DNA from: Alphaproteobacteria bacterium
GTDB taxonomy: Bacteria > Pseudomonadota > Alphaproteobacteria > JAJUGE01
Reading direction: 5' to 3'
NCBI GenBank assembly: GCA_029268305.1
Contig: JAJUGE010000003.1
Location: 1 to 64,000 of the forward strand
Length of the DNA: 64,000 nucleotides
In this document: one piece after another, positions 1 through 9,039 of the stretch
How the letters are laid out: the number at the start of each line of letters is the position of its first letter
How positions within the stretch are numbered: position 1 is the stretch's first letter
The notes under the pieces: model-generated
Database searches by the model: none
Told to the model about the DNA's origin: nothing
What the model saw: only the letters and a program-made list of their open reading frames with translations
Made by a program: the position numbers and the translations under genes

Positions 1-81
1 CGACTCGCCCGCCTGCAGCCGCTCCACCGCCGCCAGCTTCAATCCACGCGGCCGGTCCATACCACCACTATGCTTCGACAT
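1..81 (-). CDS. Transposase OrfA-like protein, N-terminal fragment (runs off window)
   Basis: Only the first 27 residues are present. They are basic and read like the start of an IS3-family OrfA helix-turn-helix protein, with a core of RPRGLKLAAVERLQAGES. The ATG at 79-81 is preceded by a strong Shine-Dalgarno (GGAGGGAAG, about 8 bases away), which supports the start. An OrfA would bind the IS ends and be joined to OrfB by frameshifting. That part cannot be seen here. The call rests on the sequence style of 27 residues and the IS-like end beside it. Confidence 0.5.
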   Translation of the reverse strand, partial: MSKHSGGMDRPRGLKLAAVERLQAGES

Positions 82-146
82 CCGCTCTCTTCCCTCCGGA
101 GACAGACGTCAGGGTTTTCCCTGTCTCATTTCAAGGGTGCAGTCCA
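1..146 (-). mobile_element. End of an insertion sequence, IS3-like (partial)
   Basis: The window opens inside what looks like the left end of an insertion sequence. A transposase OrfA-like reading frame starts at 81 and runs off the window. Between its start and about position 146 lies a non-coding end reading, on the minus strand, TGGACTGCACCCTTGAAATG, which resembles an IS terminal inverted repeat. The opposite end and any target duplication lie outside the window, so family and boundary are inferred. Confidence 0.5.
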
Positions 147-338
147 GGGGTGACCACCCCCAGATTCCCCTACTTTTCCCCACAAATCCCTATGCTGCAA
201 AAAACCCCGCATCGGCATGCAGCACCACGAACCCCGGTGAATGCGACGATCGCGCACCGTCGACGCCTGCGCGGCGTCGGCCTATCCTGCGGCAAGCAGG
301 TGCAGAGCGCCGGGTGAATGAGAAGCGGAGGAACGAGT

Positions 339-1814
339 ATGCCTGATTACGACGTGATCGTGGTGGGAGCCGGCAACGCGGCCCTGGCGGCCAGCGTCTC
401 TGCGCGAAAGGCCGGTGCGCGGCGGGTGCTGGTGCTGGAGAAGGCACCGGAGGAGGAGCGCGGCGGCAACACGCACTTCTCGGGCGGCCTGTTCCGCTTC
501 GCCTTTGACCACGTCGATCAGCTCTTCCGCCTCGTGCCCGATGCCGAGAAGGACTATCCGGGCTTTACCGCCGGCGTCGAGCCTTACCCCGCCGCCGATT
601 TCCGCAAGGACCTGCACAGCGTCACCGGCGGGCGGACCGACCCGGAGCTGTCGGAGATCCTGATTGGCAACTCCTATGACACCGTCTGCTGGGCGCACGA
701 AGTCGGCGGCATCCCGATGGAGCCCTCCATCTCCCTTGGCGGCGTGCGCGTCGGCAACGTCATCAAGTGGCCGAGGGGCACCATCGTCCGCGCCGAGCAC
801 GAAGGCGTCGGCCTCTCGAAACACTGGTTCAAATCGGCCGAGGAGAACGAAGTCGAGATCCGCTATCGCACCGGCGCCGTCCGCCTCGAGCAGGATTCGA
901 AGGGGCGCGTGACCGGCGTCGTCGCCCGTGGGCCGGACGGGTTCGAGACGATCACCGCGAAGGCGGTGGTCCTCGGCTGTGGCGGATTCGAAGCCAACAT
1001 GGCGTGGCGCGCGCAGTATCTGGGCAAGCCCTGGGACCATTCGAAGGTGCGCGGCTCGCGCTACAACCAAGGCGATGGATTGCGCATGGCGATCGACGTC
1101 GGCGCGCTGCAGTGGGGGCAATGGAGCGGCTGTCATGCGACGCCGATCAACGCCGAAGCGCCGCCCTATGGTGTGCGCGAGCTCACCGACAAGACCAACC
1201 GCCTCTCCTACCCCTACGGCGTGATGCTCACGACCGAGGGCAAGCGCTGGATCGACGAAGCGCCCGACTTCCAGTTCTACACCTACGCGAAGTACGGAGG
1301 CCTGATCCTCCAGCAGCCGGACGGCTTCGTGTACCAGATCTTCGACGGCAAGGTGCTGCACCTGCTGGAAGCCCGCTACTCGACCAGCGAGCCGTACAAG
1401 GCCGATACGCTGGAAGACCTCGTGCGCCAGCTCAGAATGCCGTTCGCGACGGCGATGGAGACCTTGAACGCCTACAACGCTGCCGCCGGCCGTGGCGGGG
1501 AGTTCAACCCCGGCATCCTCGACAATCTGCACACCGAGGGAATCGACCCGCCGAAATCGAACTGGGCGCAGAAGCTCGATACGCCGCCCTTCGTCGCCTA
1601 CCCGTCGACGGGCGGCATCACCTTCACCTTCGGCGGACTGAAGATCAACGCGGACGGCCAGGTGATCGGCACCGACTGGCAGCCGATCCCCGGCCTCTAT
1701 TGCTGCGGCGAGATGGTCGGCAACATCTTCCACGGCAACTATCCGGGCGGCACCGGCCTCGTGTCGGGCCTCGTTTTCGGACGCATCGCCGGCCGCAGCG
1801 CGGCCTCGGCCTGA
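339..1814 (+). CDS. tcuA: FAD-dependent tricarballylate dehydrogenase-like flavoprotein
   Basis: A 491-residue flavoprotein of the succinate dehydrogenase/fumarate reductase/3-ketosteroid dehydrogenase superfamily, closest in feel to TcuA, which oxidises tricarballylate to cis-aconitate. The N-terminus has the Rossmann dinucleotide motif VVGAGNAALAA (residues 8-18), then LVLEK and ERGGNTHFSGG typical of the FAD site. The C-terminus has GLYCCGEMVGN and NYPGGTGLVSG, the second FAD-contacting segment. I chose ATG 339 over ATG 318 because GCGGAGG lies just before it. The metallophosphoesterase gene follows 10 bases later, so they are probably co-transcribed. No TcuB or TcuC partner is adjacent, so the physiological electron acceptor and exact substrate are uncertain. 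Confidence 0.8.
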   Translation: MPDYDVIVVGAGNAALAASVSARKAGARRVLVLEKAPEEERGGNTHFSGGLFRFAFDHVDQLFRLVPDAEKDYPGFTAGVEPYPAADFRKDLHSVTGGRTDPELSEILIGNSYDTVCWAHEVGGIPMEPSISLGGVRVGNVIKWPRGTIVRAEHEGVGLSKHWFKSAEENEVEIRYRTGAVRLEQDSKGRVTGVVARGPDGFETITAKAVVLGCGGFEANMAWRAQYLGKPWDHSKVRGSRYNQGDGLRMAIDVGALQWGQWSGCHATPINAEAPPYGVRELTDKTNRLSYPYGVMLTTEGKRWIDEAPDFQFYTYAKYGGLILQQPDGFVYQIFDGKVLHLLEARYSTSEPYKADTLEDLVRQLRMPFATAMETLNAYNAAAGRGGEFNPGILDNLHTEGIDPPKSNWAQKLDTPPFVAYPSTGGITFTFGGLKINADGQVIGTDWQPIPGLYCCGEMVGNIFHGNYPGGTGLVSGLVFGRIAGRSAASA

Positions 1815-1824
1815 GGCGCCCGGG

Positions 1825-2682
1825 ATGTCGTCCGCCACGGTCGTCCTCGTCAGCGACAGCCATCTCGGCCGGAATCATGCCTACTTCCAGGACAACTGGG
1901 AGGCTTTCCTGACCGAGATGGAGATCCTGAAACCGGACCTCATCATTCATGGAGGGGACGTCAGCTTCAACGGCCCGGACGTGCCGGACGACCTCCGCTA
2001 CGCCCGTGAGCAGATCGCACGGCTCCGGGTGCCCTGGGTCGCGATTCCCGGCAACCACGACATCGGCGAACCGGGCAACAACCCACGCCTGAAGCAGCCG
2101 GTCACCGCCGCCCGCCTCGCCGTCTGGCACGAGGTATTCGGCGCCGACCGGCACGTGCTCGACGTCGCCGGCTGGCGGCTCGTGCTGCTGAACTCGGAGC
2201 TCCTCGGCAGCGGCATGGCCGAGGAGCGGGCGCAGTGGGAGATGCTGGCCGAGGCGCTCGCCGGGGCCGAGGGCCGTCCGCTCGGCCTCATCCTGCACAA
2301 GCCGCTCTTCCAGATGACGCCGGACGAGGCGGAGCCGAACGGAAGCTGCGTGCACCCCGGCCCTCGGCGGCCGGTGCTGGCACTCGCCCGCGAGCACGGC
2401 GTTCGCTTCATCGCCTCGGGCCACCTTCACACCTGGCGGCGCTTCGACTTCGACGGCACTGACTTCGTCTGGGCGCCGACGACCGCGTTCATCACACCCG
2501 GCCGGTTCGCCGATGCCGGCGGCATCGCCCGCGTCGGCTACACCGTCTGGCACTTCGACGGTGACAGCTATTCGGTGGACTACGTGCAGCCGCCGCTCTT
2601 CGTGAATTTCGACATCACCAACTGGAGCTCGCAGAAGGGCTCATCGATCAGCCTGCCGCCGCTCCCGCACCGCCCCCGCTGA
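1825..2682 (+). CDS. Calcineurin-like metallophosphoesterase
   Basis: A 285-residue cytoplasmic protein with all metal-binding blocks of the calcineurin-like fold in order: DSH near residue 11, HGGD near 42, PGNHD near 75, a lone His in ILHKPLF near 155, and SGHLH near 200. These bind a di-metal centre that hydrolyses phosphomono- or diesters. There is no signal peptide. It follows the TcuA-like gene by 10 bases on the same strand and converges with the dehydrogenase gene downstream. The substrate cannot be told from sequence. Members of this branch often act on cyclic nucleotides or glycerophosphodiesters, but that is only a family-level guess. Confidence 0.88.
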   Translation: MSSATVVLVSDSHLGRNHAYFQDNWEAFLTEMEILKPDLIIHGGDVSFNGPDVPDDLRYAREQIARLRVPWVAIPGNHDIGEPGNNPRLKQPVTAARLAVWHEVFGADRHVLDVAGWRLVLLNSELLGSGMAEERAQWEMLAEALAGAEGRPLGLILHKPLFQMTPDEAEPNGSCVHPGPRRPVLALAREHGVRFIASGHLHTWRRFDFDGTDFVWAPTTAFITPGRFADAGGIARVGYTVWHFDGDSYSVDYVQPPLFVNFDITNWSSQKGSSISLPPLPHRPR

Positions 2683-2688
2683 CCGATC

Positions 2689-3672
2689 TCAACGCGGCGG
2701 CATGTCGTCCGGTCCGAGCACGTGCCACGCCTCCTCGCCCCGGAGCGCGCGGCGCACGTTCTCGGCAGCGAGCCGCATCGCCTTGTCGCCCGTGCCCGGC
2801 ACGGCGGCCGAATTGTGCGGCGAGCCGATCACGTTCGGGAGCGAGAGGAAAGGCCGGTCCATCCGGAACTCGCCGTGGCGCACCGGCTCGACCCACCAGG
2901 CGTCAATGCAGGCGGTGAAGGACGGGTTCGCCTTCAGGTGCTCGAACAGCGCCGTCTCGTCGATGATCTCGCCGCGGGCGAGATTGACGAGGATCGCGTC
3001 CGGCTTCATCGCGGCGAGCTCCGTCGCACCGATGAGGCCGCGCGTCGACTGCGTCAACGGCAGCGTGATCAACAGCACGTCGAGGCGCGGCAGCAGCGCC
3101 GGAATGTCTGCGGGCGTGCCGCAGAAGTCGACCGGCTCGTCGGTCCGCCCGCCGCGGTTGATCGCGTGCACCTCGGCGCCGAGGCAGCGGAACAGCCGGG
3201 CGGCCGCCTTGCCGATGCCGCCGAAGCCGAGAATGCCGACCGCCGCCCCGCGGAGCGTCTTCTTCGGCTGGAACTGGTTGAACTGGCCCTTCTCCAGGTT
3301 GCGGTGCTCCCGGAGCAGGCCCTTCGCCGCCGCCAGCGTCATGGCGAGGCCGTGCTCTGCCATCGGCTCGGCATAGGCGCCGGCGTTGCTCGCGATCGGC
3401 ACACCCGGCGGGATCCTGTCGAGCGGAATGTAGTCGACGCCGGCCGAGAGGAACTGGATCAGCTTCGCTCGCTCGATGAGCGCATGCTCCGCGTCGTCCA
3501 GCTCGATCCCGGTGTTGCGTGCCAGCAGGGCCTCGGCCGTGCCGAGAGCCGAGCGCCGATCGTCCGCGCCGACGTCGGTCAGGTAGACTACCCTGGCCTC
3601 TCTCCCGAGGACTTCGTCGATGATCGTGCGGGCGTGCTCACCGGCCTTGAAGGTGACGACGACTGTCTGCAT
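2689..3672 (-). CDS. D-2-hydroxyacid dehydrogenase, NAD(P)-binding
   Basis: A 327-residue member of the D-isomer-specific 2-hydroxyacid dehydrogenase family. The coenzyme domain shows GILGFGGIGKAA. The catalytic trio is visible as Arg in VNLARGEI, Glu in WWVEPVRHGEF and His in IGSPHNSA. It would reduce a 2-oxo acid or oxidise a D-2-hydroxy acid. A longer reading frame begins at 3750, but its extra 26 residues look unlike protein and MQTVVVTFKAGEH is a natural N-terminus, so I start at 3672. It is divergent from the LLM oxidoreductase gene. The exact substrate is not evident. Confidence 0.87.
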   Translation of the reverse strand: MQTVVVTFKAGEHARTIIDEVLGREARVVYLTDVGADDRRSALGTAEALLARNTGIELDDAEHALIERAKLIQFLSAGVDYIPLDRIPPGVPIASNAGAYAEPMAEHGLAMTLAAAKGLLREHRNLEKGQFNQFQPKKTLRGAAVGILGFGGIGKAAARLFRCLGAEVHAINRGGRTDEPVDFCGTPADIPALLPRLDVLLITLPLTQSTRGLIGATELAAMKPDAILVNLARGEIIDETALFEHLKANPSFTACIDAWWVEPVRHGEFRMDRPFLSLPNVIGSPHNSAAVPGTGDKAMRLAAENVRRALRGEEAWHVLGPDDMPPR

Positions 3673-3788
3673 GCGGAAATCCCGGCTACGAGAAGGTACG
3701 ATGATCCGGGAGGCGAAGGTGACGCCGCTTGTGGCCCCGGCAATCGACATCCTAGAATCGTCCCCGCACCGATCAAGGAGGCTCGGCC

Positions 3789-4661
3789 ATGGCCCTCGGC
3801 GTTTCGTTCCCGCAAACCGAGATCGGCTCCGACCCTGTCGCGATCCGCGACTTCGCCCAGGCGGTCGAGGAGATGGGCTACGACTATCTCACCTGCATCG
3901 ACCACGTGCTGCAGGAGCGCACGGTCACCGGCCCGGAATGGACCGCGGCCTACACGCGCGACAAGATGTACCACGAACCGATGGTCCTGTTCGGCTATCT
4001 GGCCGCGCTGACGAAGCGCATCGACCTCGTGACCGCGATCCTGATCCTGCCGCAGCGTCCGACCGCCCTGGTCGCCAAGCAGGCGGCGGAGATCGACGTG
4101 CTGTCGAACGGCCGCCTCCGGCTCGGGGTCGGCCTCGGCTGGAGCAAGATGGAGTTCGACGCCCTCGGGCAGAACTTCCACGACCGCGGCAAACGCTCCG
4201 AGGAGCAGGTCGAGGTGATGCGTCGGCTCTGGACCGAGGAGATCGTCAACTTCGAGGGCAGGTGGCACAGGATCACGGAAGCGGGGATCAACCCGTTGCC
4301 GGTGCAGCGTCCGATCCCGGTATGGTTCGGCGCGTTCGTCAATCCGGCGATCGAGCGGCTGGCGCGAATCGGCGACGGCTGGCTGCTGAACCCGCGTATG
4401 CCGCCGGGCGACGAGGCGCGCCGCCAACTGGAGCTGATGCGGCGCACCGCCGAAGCGGCCGGGCGCGATCCCGCCGAGATCGGAATCGACGCCACCGTCC
4501 TGGCGAAGCCGAATCGCAGCAACGAGTGGGTCGATCTGGCACACCGCTGGCGCAATCTGGGCGCGACCCACATCACCTTCCGGACAATGGCGCAAGGCTA
4601 TGGCTCGATCGACGACCAGATCGAGGCGGCCCGGTTCTTCAAGGAAGCGGTGGGGCAGTGA
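3789..4661 (+). CDS. LLM-class flavin/F420-dependent oxidoreductase
   Basis: A 290-residue luciferase-like monooxygenase-fold protein resembling the TIGR03619 family of putative F420-dependent oxidoreductases. Visible landmarks are the N-terminal strand GVSFPQTEIG, the DYLTCIDHVL segment, a conserved middle part (QAAEIDVLSNGRLRLGVGLG) and PIPVWFGAF in the second half. A strong AAGGAGG precedes the ATG. Members use reduced flavin or F420, and the actual cofactor cannot be read here. The gene is followed by an inverted repeat element and then an M20 dipeptidase gene. Function beyond a flavin-type oxidoreductase is unknown. Confidence 0.82.
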   Translation: MALGVSFPQTEIGSDPVAIRDFAQAVEEMGYDYLTCIDHVLQERTVTGPEWTAAYTRDKMYHEPMVLFGYLAALTKRIDLVTAILILPQRPTALVAKQAAEIDVLSNGRLRLGVGLGWSKMEFDALGQNFHDRGKRSEEQVEVMRRLWTEEIVNFEGRWHRITEAGINPLPVQRPIPVWFGAFVNPAIERLARIGDGWLLNPRMPPGDEARRQLELMRRTAEAAGRDPAEIGIDATVLAKPNRSNEWVDLAHRWRNLGATHITFRTMAQGYGSIDDQIEAARFFKEAVGQ

Positions 4662-4699
4662 CAGACTTGCCGAGCCTGCTCCTTGTCGACACGGAACGT

Positions 4700-4796
4700 C
4701 GTCATCGCGAGCGACCGGAGGGCGCGCGGCGATCCAGAAGCGGCTGGCTCGGCCGCTCCCCTGGATCGCCACGGCGCTTTGCGCCTCGCGATGACG
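4700..4796. repeat. Imperfect palindromic intergenic repeat element
   Basis: Two arms face each other: CGTCATCGCGAG at 4700-4711 and its exact complement CTCGCGATGACG at 4785-4796. Inside them, GGCGATCCAG and CTGGATCGCC form a second matching pair. The whole unit would fold into a long stem, with a GC-rich centre containing GGCTGGCTCGGCC. This style (GTCATYGCGAG ... CTCGCRATGAC) is that of the small repetitive palindromes scattered between genes in many alphaproteobacteria. Only one copy is visible in this window. Confidence 0.75.
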
Positions 4797-4836
4797 GATC
4801 GACCTTGTGCAAATTCCGACGGAAGCGGAGCACCCG

Positions 4837-6246
4837 ATGAGCAACACGTCTTTCGACCTCGCCCCCGTTCTCGCTCGCGCCGAGGCGGATTTCGACGGCT
4901 CCGTGCAACGCCTCTGCGATTTCCTGCGGATCGAGAGCGTCAGCACCGATCCGGCCTATGCGGTGAAGACCCGAGCCGCCGGCCAGTGGGTGGTGGACCA
5001 GCTGCGGGCGCTCGGGTTCGAAGCCGGCCTGCGCGACACCACCGGCCACCCTATGGTGGTCGCCCACCATCCCGGACCGCCGGGGACGAACGCGCCGCGC
5101 ATCCTCTATTACGGTCATTACGACGTGCAGCCGCCCGATCCGCTCGACCTCTGGGAGAGCCCGCCCTTCGAGCCGGCGATCGTCGAGGCGAAGCACGGCA
5201 AGCGGATCGTCGCGCGCGGTGCCGTCGACGACAAGGGTCAGGTCATGACGTGGCTCGAGGCGTTCCGCGCCTGGCATGCCGCCCACGGAACGATGCCGGT
5301 GCCGATTACCGTCCTGGTCGAGGGCGAGGAGGAATGCGGCAGCCCGAGCCTCCCGCCATTCCTCGAAGCCAATCGCGAGGAGTTGCAAGCGGCGGTCTGC
5401 ATGGTGAGCGACACCTCGAGCTGGGACATCGAAACGCCCGCCATCACCTACATGCTGCGCGGCCTTATGTACGCCGAGTTGACACTGCACGGCCCCAGCC
5501 GTGATCTGCACTCTGGCATGTATGGCGGGGCGGTCCTCAATCCCATCAACGCGCTGACCCGCATCCTCGGGCAACTTCACGACGACGAGGGCCGGGTGCA
5601 GATACCCGGCTTCTACGACGACGTCGCCGAACCCGGTGCCGAGGAGCTGGCACAATGGCGCTCGCTCGGTTTCGACGAGCAGGCGTTCCTGCAGGAGATC
5701 GGCCTCTCCACCCCTACCGGTGAATCCGGCCGGTCGCCGCTGGAGCGGCTCTGGTCGCGCCCGACCTGCGACCTAAACGGGATCGTCGGCGGCTATACCG
5801 GTGCGGGCGCCAAGACGGTGATCGCATCACACGCGATGGCGAAGCTGAGCTGCCGGCTCGTGCCGAACCAGGACCCGAACAAGATCCTCGCGGGCCTTCG
5901 CAGCTTCCTCGACGCGCGGACGCCGCCCGACGGCCGCTGGGAGATCGAGACCTTCGGCATGTCGCCGGCGATCCGCGTGCCGACTGACTCGCCTTACCTA
6001 AGGGCCGCGATCGACGGCCTCGGCGATGTCTACGAAAAGAAGCCGGTGCTGATCGGCTGCGGCGGATCGATCCCTGTCGTCGGAATGATCCAGTCGATCC
6101 TCGGCTTCGACTCGATCCTGGTCGGCTTCGGTCTGGAGGACGATCGCGTCCACTCGCCGAACGAGAAGTTCGAGGTTCGCTGTTATCGAAACGGCATCCT
6201 CTCCCATGCCGCCATTCTGGCGCGGCTGGCGGGGATGTCTGCGTGA
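4837..6246 (+). CDS. M20-family dipeptidase (zinc metallopeptidase)
   Basis: A 469-residue M20 peptidase of the dipeptidase/carnosinase-like type. Metal and catalytic blocks are visible: YGHYDVQPPDP (His ligand and catalytic Asp), GAVDDKGQ (bridging Asp), EGEEECGSPSL (catalytic Glu and ligand Glu), a dimerisation-domain His in GPSRDLHSGMYGG, and a C-terminal ligand His in DDRVHSPNEKF. ATG 4837 is preferred to the upstream in-frame ATG at 4807 because GCGGAG precedes it and the natural N-terminus MSNTSFDLAPVL follows. It converges with a second M20 gene 4 bases downstream. The substrate is probably a dipeptide or N-acyl amino acid. Confidence 0.9.
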   Translation: MSNTSFDLAPVLARAEADFDGSVQRLCDFLRIESVSTDPAYAVKTRAAGQWVVDQLRALGFEAGLRDTTGHPMVVAHHPGPPGTNAPRILYYGHYDVQPPDPLDLWESPPFEPAIVEAKHGKRIVARGAVDDKGQVMTWLEAFRAWHAAHGTMPVPITVLVEGEEECGSPSLPPFLEANREELQAAVCMVSDTSSWDIETPAITYMLRGLMYAELTLHGPSRDLHSGMYGGAVLNPINALTRILGQLHDDEGRVQIPGFYDDVAEPGAEELAQWRSLGFDEQAFLQEIGLSTPTGESGRSPLERLWSRPTCDLNGIVGGYTGAGAKTVIASHAMAKLSCRLVPNQDPNKILAGLRSFLDARTPPDGRWEIETFGMSPAIRVPTDSPYLRAAIDGLGDVYEKKPVLIGCGGSIPVVGMIQSILGFDSILVGFGLEDDRVHSPNEKFEVRCYRNGILSHAAILARLAGMSA

Positions 6247-6249
6247 ATC

Positions 6250-7413
6250 TCAGTCCATGCGCAGGATCGTGAGCGCGAGCGCCTTGGCTCGTGGCACCAT
6301 CGTGTCGAGATTGCAGTACTCCTCCGGGCTGTGGGCGCCGCCGCCGGTGGGTCCGGTCGCGCAGAGGGTAGGCGCGCCCACGTTGGCGGTGAACCCGGAG
6401 TCGGCCGAGCCGCCGGTGAACTCTCCCTCGACGCGATAGCCGATCTCGGCCGCGGCGGCGGCATAGCTCTCGAATACGCGCTGGCTCTCCGCATCGGGGT
6501 TGAGCGGCAGGAAGCCGCGCTGCTCGACGATCCTGGTCACGGCACCGGCGAGATGACTACGCCCGAGGATATCTTCGATCCTCTTCCATACCTCGTCGCG
6601 CTGCTGGTTGGTGACGAAGCGCACGTCGACCTCGGCCGAGGCATGGGGAGCCACGGTGTTGACCGAGCTGCCACCCTTGATCAGACCGACATTGACGCTG
6701 ATCCCCTTCTCGTAGTCGTTGAGGGCGTGTAGCTCCACAATCTTACGGGCCAGCTCCTCGATCGCGCTGATCCCGTCCTGCGGCCGCGCTCCGGAGTGTG
6801 CGGGCTTGCCGGTGATCTCGAACGTGAAGAAGGTCGCCCCCTTGCGCTGCTTCACGACATTCCCGGACTGACGCCCCGGCTCGGCGTTGAAGACAGCGCG
6901 GGCGTTGCGCGCCTCCCGCTCGATCACCGGCCGCGACGACGGCGAAGCGATCTCCTCGTCCGACGTATAGAGGCCGACCAGCGGAAACGGGGCGCCGCCG
7001 AAGCGCTTAAAGGCCTCGAGCACGAAGGTGTTGAGAACGAGGCCCGACTTCATGTCCGAGACGCCCGGCCCGTACGCGACATCCCCCTCGATCCGGAACG
7101 GCCGCTCCGCGACGGTCCCATCTGGAAAGACCGTATCGCGGTGTCCCATCAGGAGGACGTGCCGATTGGCACCGCCCGGTGCGGCAGGCACGACGGCGCG
7201 GATGCAATCGCCGAAGCGCTCGTGCGGCACCCGCTCGCTCGCGATGTCGCTCGCTGCGAGGTGCGTCTCGATCACCCGACCTACGGCATCGACGCCCGCC
7301 TTGTTGTAGCTGCCGGAGTCGATGTTCACGAGGTCCCGGAGCAGGTCCGTCATCGCCTGGCGTTGCCCGTCCAGCCAACCGAGGATCTCCCGCTCGCGAC
7401 TTGCATCCGACAT
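6250..7413 (-). CDS. M20-family peptidase, glutamate carboxypeptidase (CPG2)-like
   Basis: A 387-residue M20 protein with the CPG2-type arrangement: MGHRDTVFPDG, then PGVSDMKSG, then SDEEIASPSSR, followed by an inserted dimerisation domain (ITGKPAHSGARPQDG) and a C-terminal GGGAHSPEEY His ligand. Enzymes of this branch remove C-terminal glutamate or hydrolyse N-acyl amino acids. There is no signal peptide, so it is probably cytoplasmic, unlike secreted CPG2. It is divergent from the amidase gene at 7572, which suggests a shared amide or peptide catabolic theme, though no regulator is nearby. Confidence 0.88.
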   Translation of the reverse strand: MSDASREREILGWLDGQRQAMTDLLRDLVNIDSGSYNKAGVDAVGRVIETHLAASDIASERVPHERFGDCIRAVVPAAPGGANRHVLLMGHRDTVFPDGTVAERPFRIEGDVAYGPGVSDMKSGLVLNTFVLEAFKRFGGAPFPLVGLYTSDEEIASPSSRPVIEREARNARAVFNAEPGRQSGNVVKQRKGATFFTFEITGKPAHSGARPQDGISAIEELARKIVELHALNDYEKGISVNVGLIKGGSSVNTVAPHASAEVDVRFVTNQQRDEVWKRIEDILGRSHLAGAVTRIVEQRGFLPLNPDAESQRVFESYAAAAAEIGYRVEGEFTGGSADSGFTANVGAPTLCATGPTGGGAHSPEEYCNLDTMVPRAKALALTILRMD

Positions 7414-7571
7414 GGTCCGCCTCCGGCCGCCGTTGGTTTCCGATGTGGAATGCTAGGAGAGTGCCCTGCCGCGGGGCAATGCCTTCACCGGCATATGCTG
7501 GCAGAGACGGGTGGCCTCATGACGGGACAAGGTGCAAGATGCCGCGGCCCGCATTTCCTGCAGAGCGAACG

Positions 7572-9029
7572 ATGAGCGATCTCCCCTTCAAGTCCGCGGT
7601 CGAGCTTGCAACCGCCATACGCGAGCGGCGGATCGGCTGCGCCGAACTCCTCGAGCTCTATGTCGCGCGAATGGAGCGCCACAACCCTTCCCTCAACGCG
7701 ATCATCGTGACCGACCTGGAGAAGGCGCGGGAACGGGCGAAAGCGGCAGATGAAGCGCTGGCGCGCAACGAGATTTGGGGGCCTCTGCACGGCGTGCCGA
7801 TGACGATCAAGGAATCGTACGACGTGGTGGGAATGCCCACCACCTGGGGCATGCCGTCGCTCAAGGATAACTTCCCGTCGCGGAACGCCCTTGCGGTCGA
7901 TCGCCTCCTAGACGCCGGCGTGGTCCTCTTCGGGAAGACGAACGTGCCGCTCCTGCTCGCGGATTGGCAGAGCTACAACGACATCTACGGAGCGACCAAC
8001 AATCCCTGGGACCTGACGCGCACCCCCGGGGGATCGTCGGGCGGGTCGGCCGCAGCCCTCGCCGCCGGCATCACCGGCATCGAGGCCGGAAGCGATATCG
8101 GCGCCTCGATTCGCAACCCGGCCCATTACTGCGGCGTCTTCGGCCATAAGCCTACCTATGGGATATGCCCGCCGCGCGGACAATCCCTGCCTGGCCGAGT
8201 CACGGCGGCGGATATCTCTGTCATCGGCCCGCTCGCGCGCAGCGCCGACGATCTCGAGGTGGCACTCGATGCCATGGCCGGGCCGGACGAACTAGACGGC
8301 GCGGCCTGGCGTCTCGATCTCCCGCCTTCGCGCAAGACCCGGCTCGCCGACTTCCGCGTCGCGGTCATGCTGACGGACCCGAATTGCGCGGTCGACGACG
8401 AGCTGAGCGAGCGCCTGCAAACGCTTGCCGGGGCGATCGCACGCAAGGGGGCGCATGTAAGCGAGTCGGCGCGGCCGGAAATCGATACCCGGCGGCTCCA
8501 TGCCGTCTATATCCAGCTGCTGCGCGCCGCGACCTCCGGCCGGCAGTCAGCGGAAGCGTTCGAGTGGAACCTGGCGCAAGCGAGATCGGTTGCGGCGGAC
8601 GATGAGAGCTATTTCGCGCGCATGGTTCGGGCCAACACAATGCATCACAAAGACTGGCTCGCCCTCAACGAGGAACGCGGTCATTTCCGGATCCGGTGGG
8701 CGGAGTTCTTCCAGGACTACGACGTCCTTCTGTGCCCGGCTGCGGCATCGGCGGCGTTCCCCCACGATTTCGAGGGCGAGCGTTGGGAGCGGACGATCCC
8801 CGTGAACGGAAAGGCCGAGCCGACGACCGATCAACTCTTCTGGGCCGGCTACAGCGGCGTCGCCTATCTTCCCTCGACCGTCGCCCCGGCGGGCCTAACC
8901 CGCTCGGGGCTGCCGGTGGGCGTGCAGATCATAGGGCCGCACCTCGGTGACCGGACGTGCATCCACTTCGCGCGGTTGCTGGAGCAGGAGTTCGGCGGGT
9001 TCATCGCGCCGCCAGGTTACGCGGCCTGA
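7572..9029 (+). CDS. Amidase-signature family amidase
   Basis: A 485-residue amidase-signature hydrolase. The Ser-cisSer-Lys machinery is visible: catalytic Lys in MTIKESYDVVG, the glycine/serine-rich GGSSGGSAAALAAG, and the nucleophile segment EAGSDIGASIRNPAHYCGV. The start ATG 7572 yields MSDLPFKSAVELATAI, a normal N-terminus, whereas the much longer open frame upstream is not protein-like. The rhomboid gene starts 11 bases after its stop. It hydrolyses a carboxamide of unknown identity. It lacks anything to suggest the GatA role, for which GatB and GatC neighbours would be expected. Confidence 0.9.
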   Translation: MSDLPFKSAVELATAIRERRIGCAELLELYVARMERHNPSLNAIIVTDLEKARERAKAADEALARNEIWGPLHGVPMTIKESYDVVGMPTTWGMPSLKDNFPSRNALAVDRLLDAGVVLFGKTNVPLLLADWQSYNDIYGATNNPWDLTRTPGGSSGGSAAALAAGITGIEAGSDIGASIRNPAHYCGVFGHKPTYGICPPRGQSLPGRVTAADISVIGPLARSADDLEVALDAMAGPDELDGAAWRLDLPPSRKTRLADFRVAVMLTDPNCAVDDELSERLQTLAGAIARKGAHVSESARPEIDTRRLHAVYIQLLRAATSGRQSAEAFEWNLAQARSVAADDESYFARMVRANTMHHKDWLALNEERGHFRIRWAEFFQDYDVLLCPAAASAAFPHDFEGERWERTIPVNGKAEPTTDQLFWAGYSGVAYLPSTVAPAGLTRSGLPVGVQIIGPHLGDRTCIHFARLLEQEFGGFIAPPGYAA

Positions 9030-9039
9030 AGAACGAGCC

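Noticed and set aside
282-1838. 518-codon minus-strand open frame opposite the TcuA-like gene
   Set aside because: No domain motif, strongly shadow-like composition.
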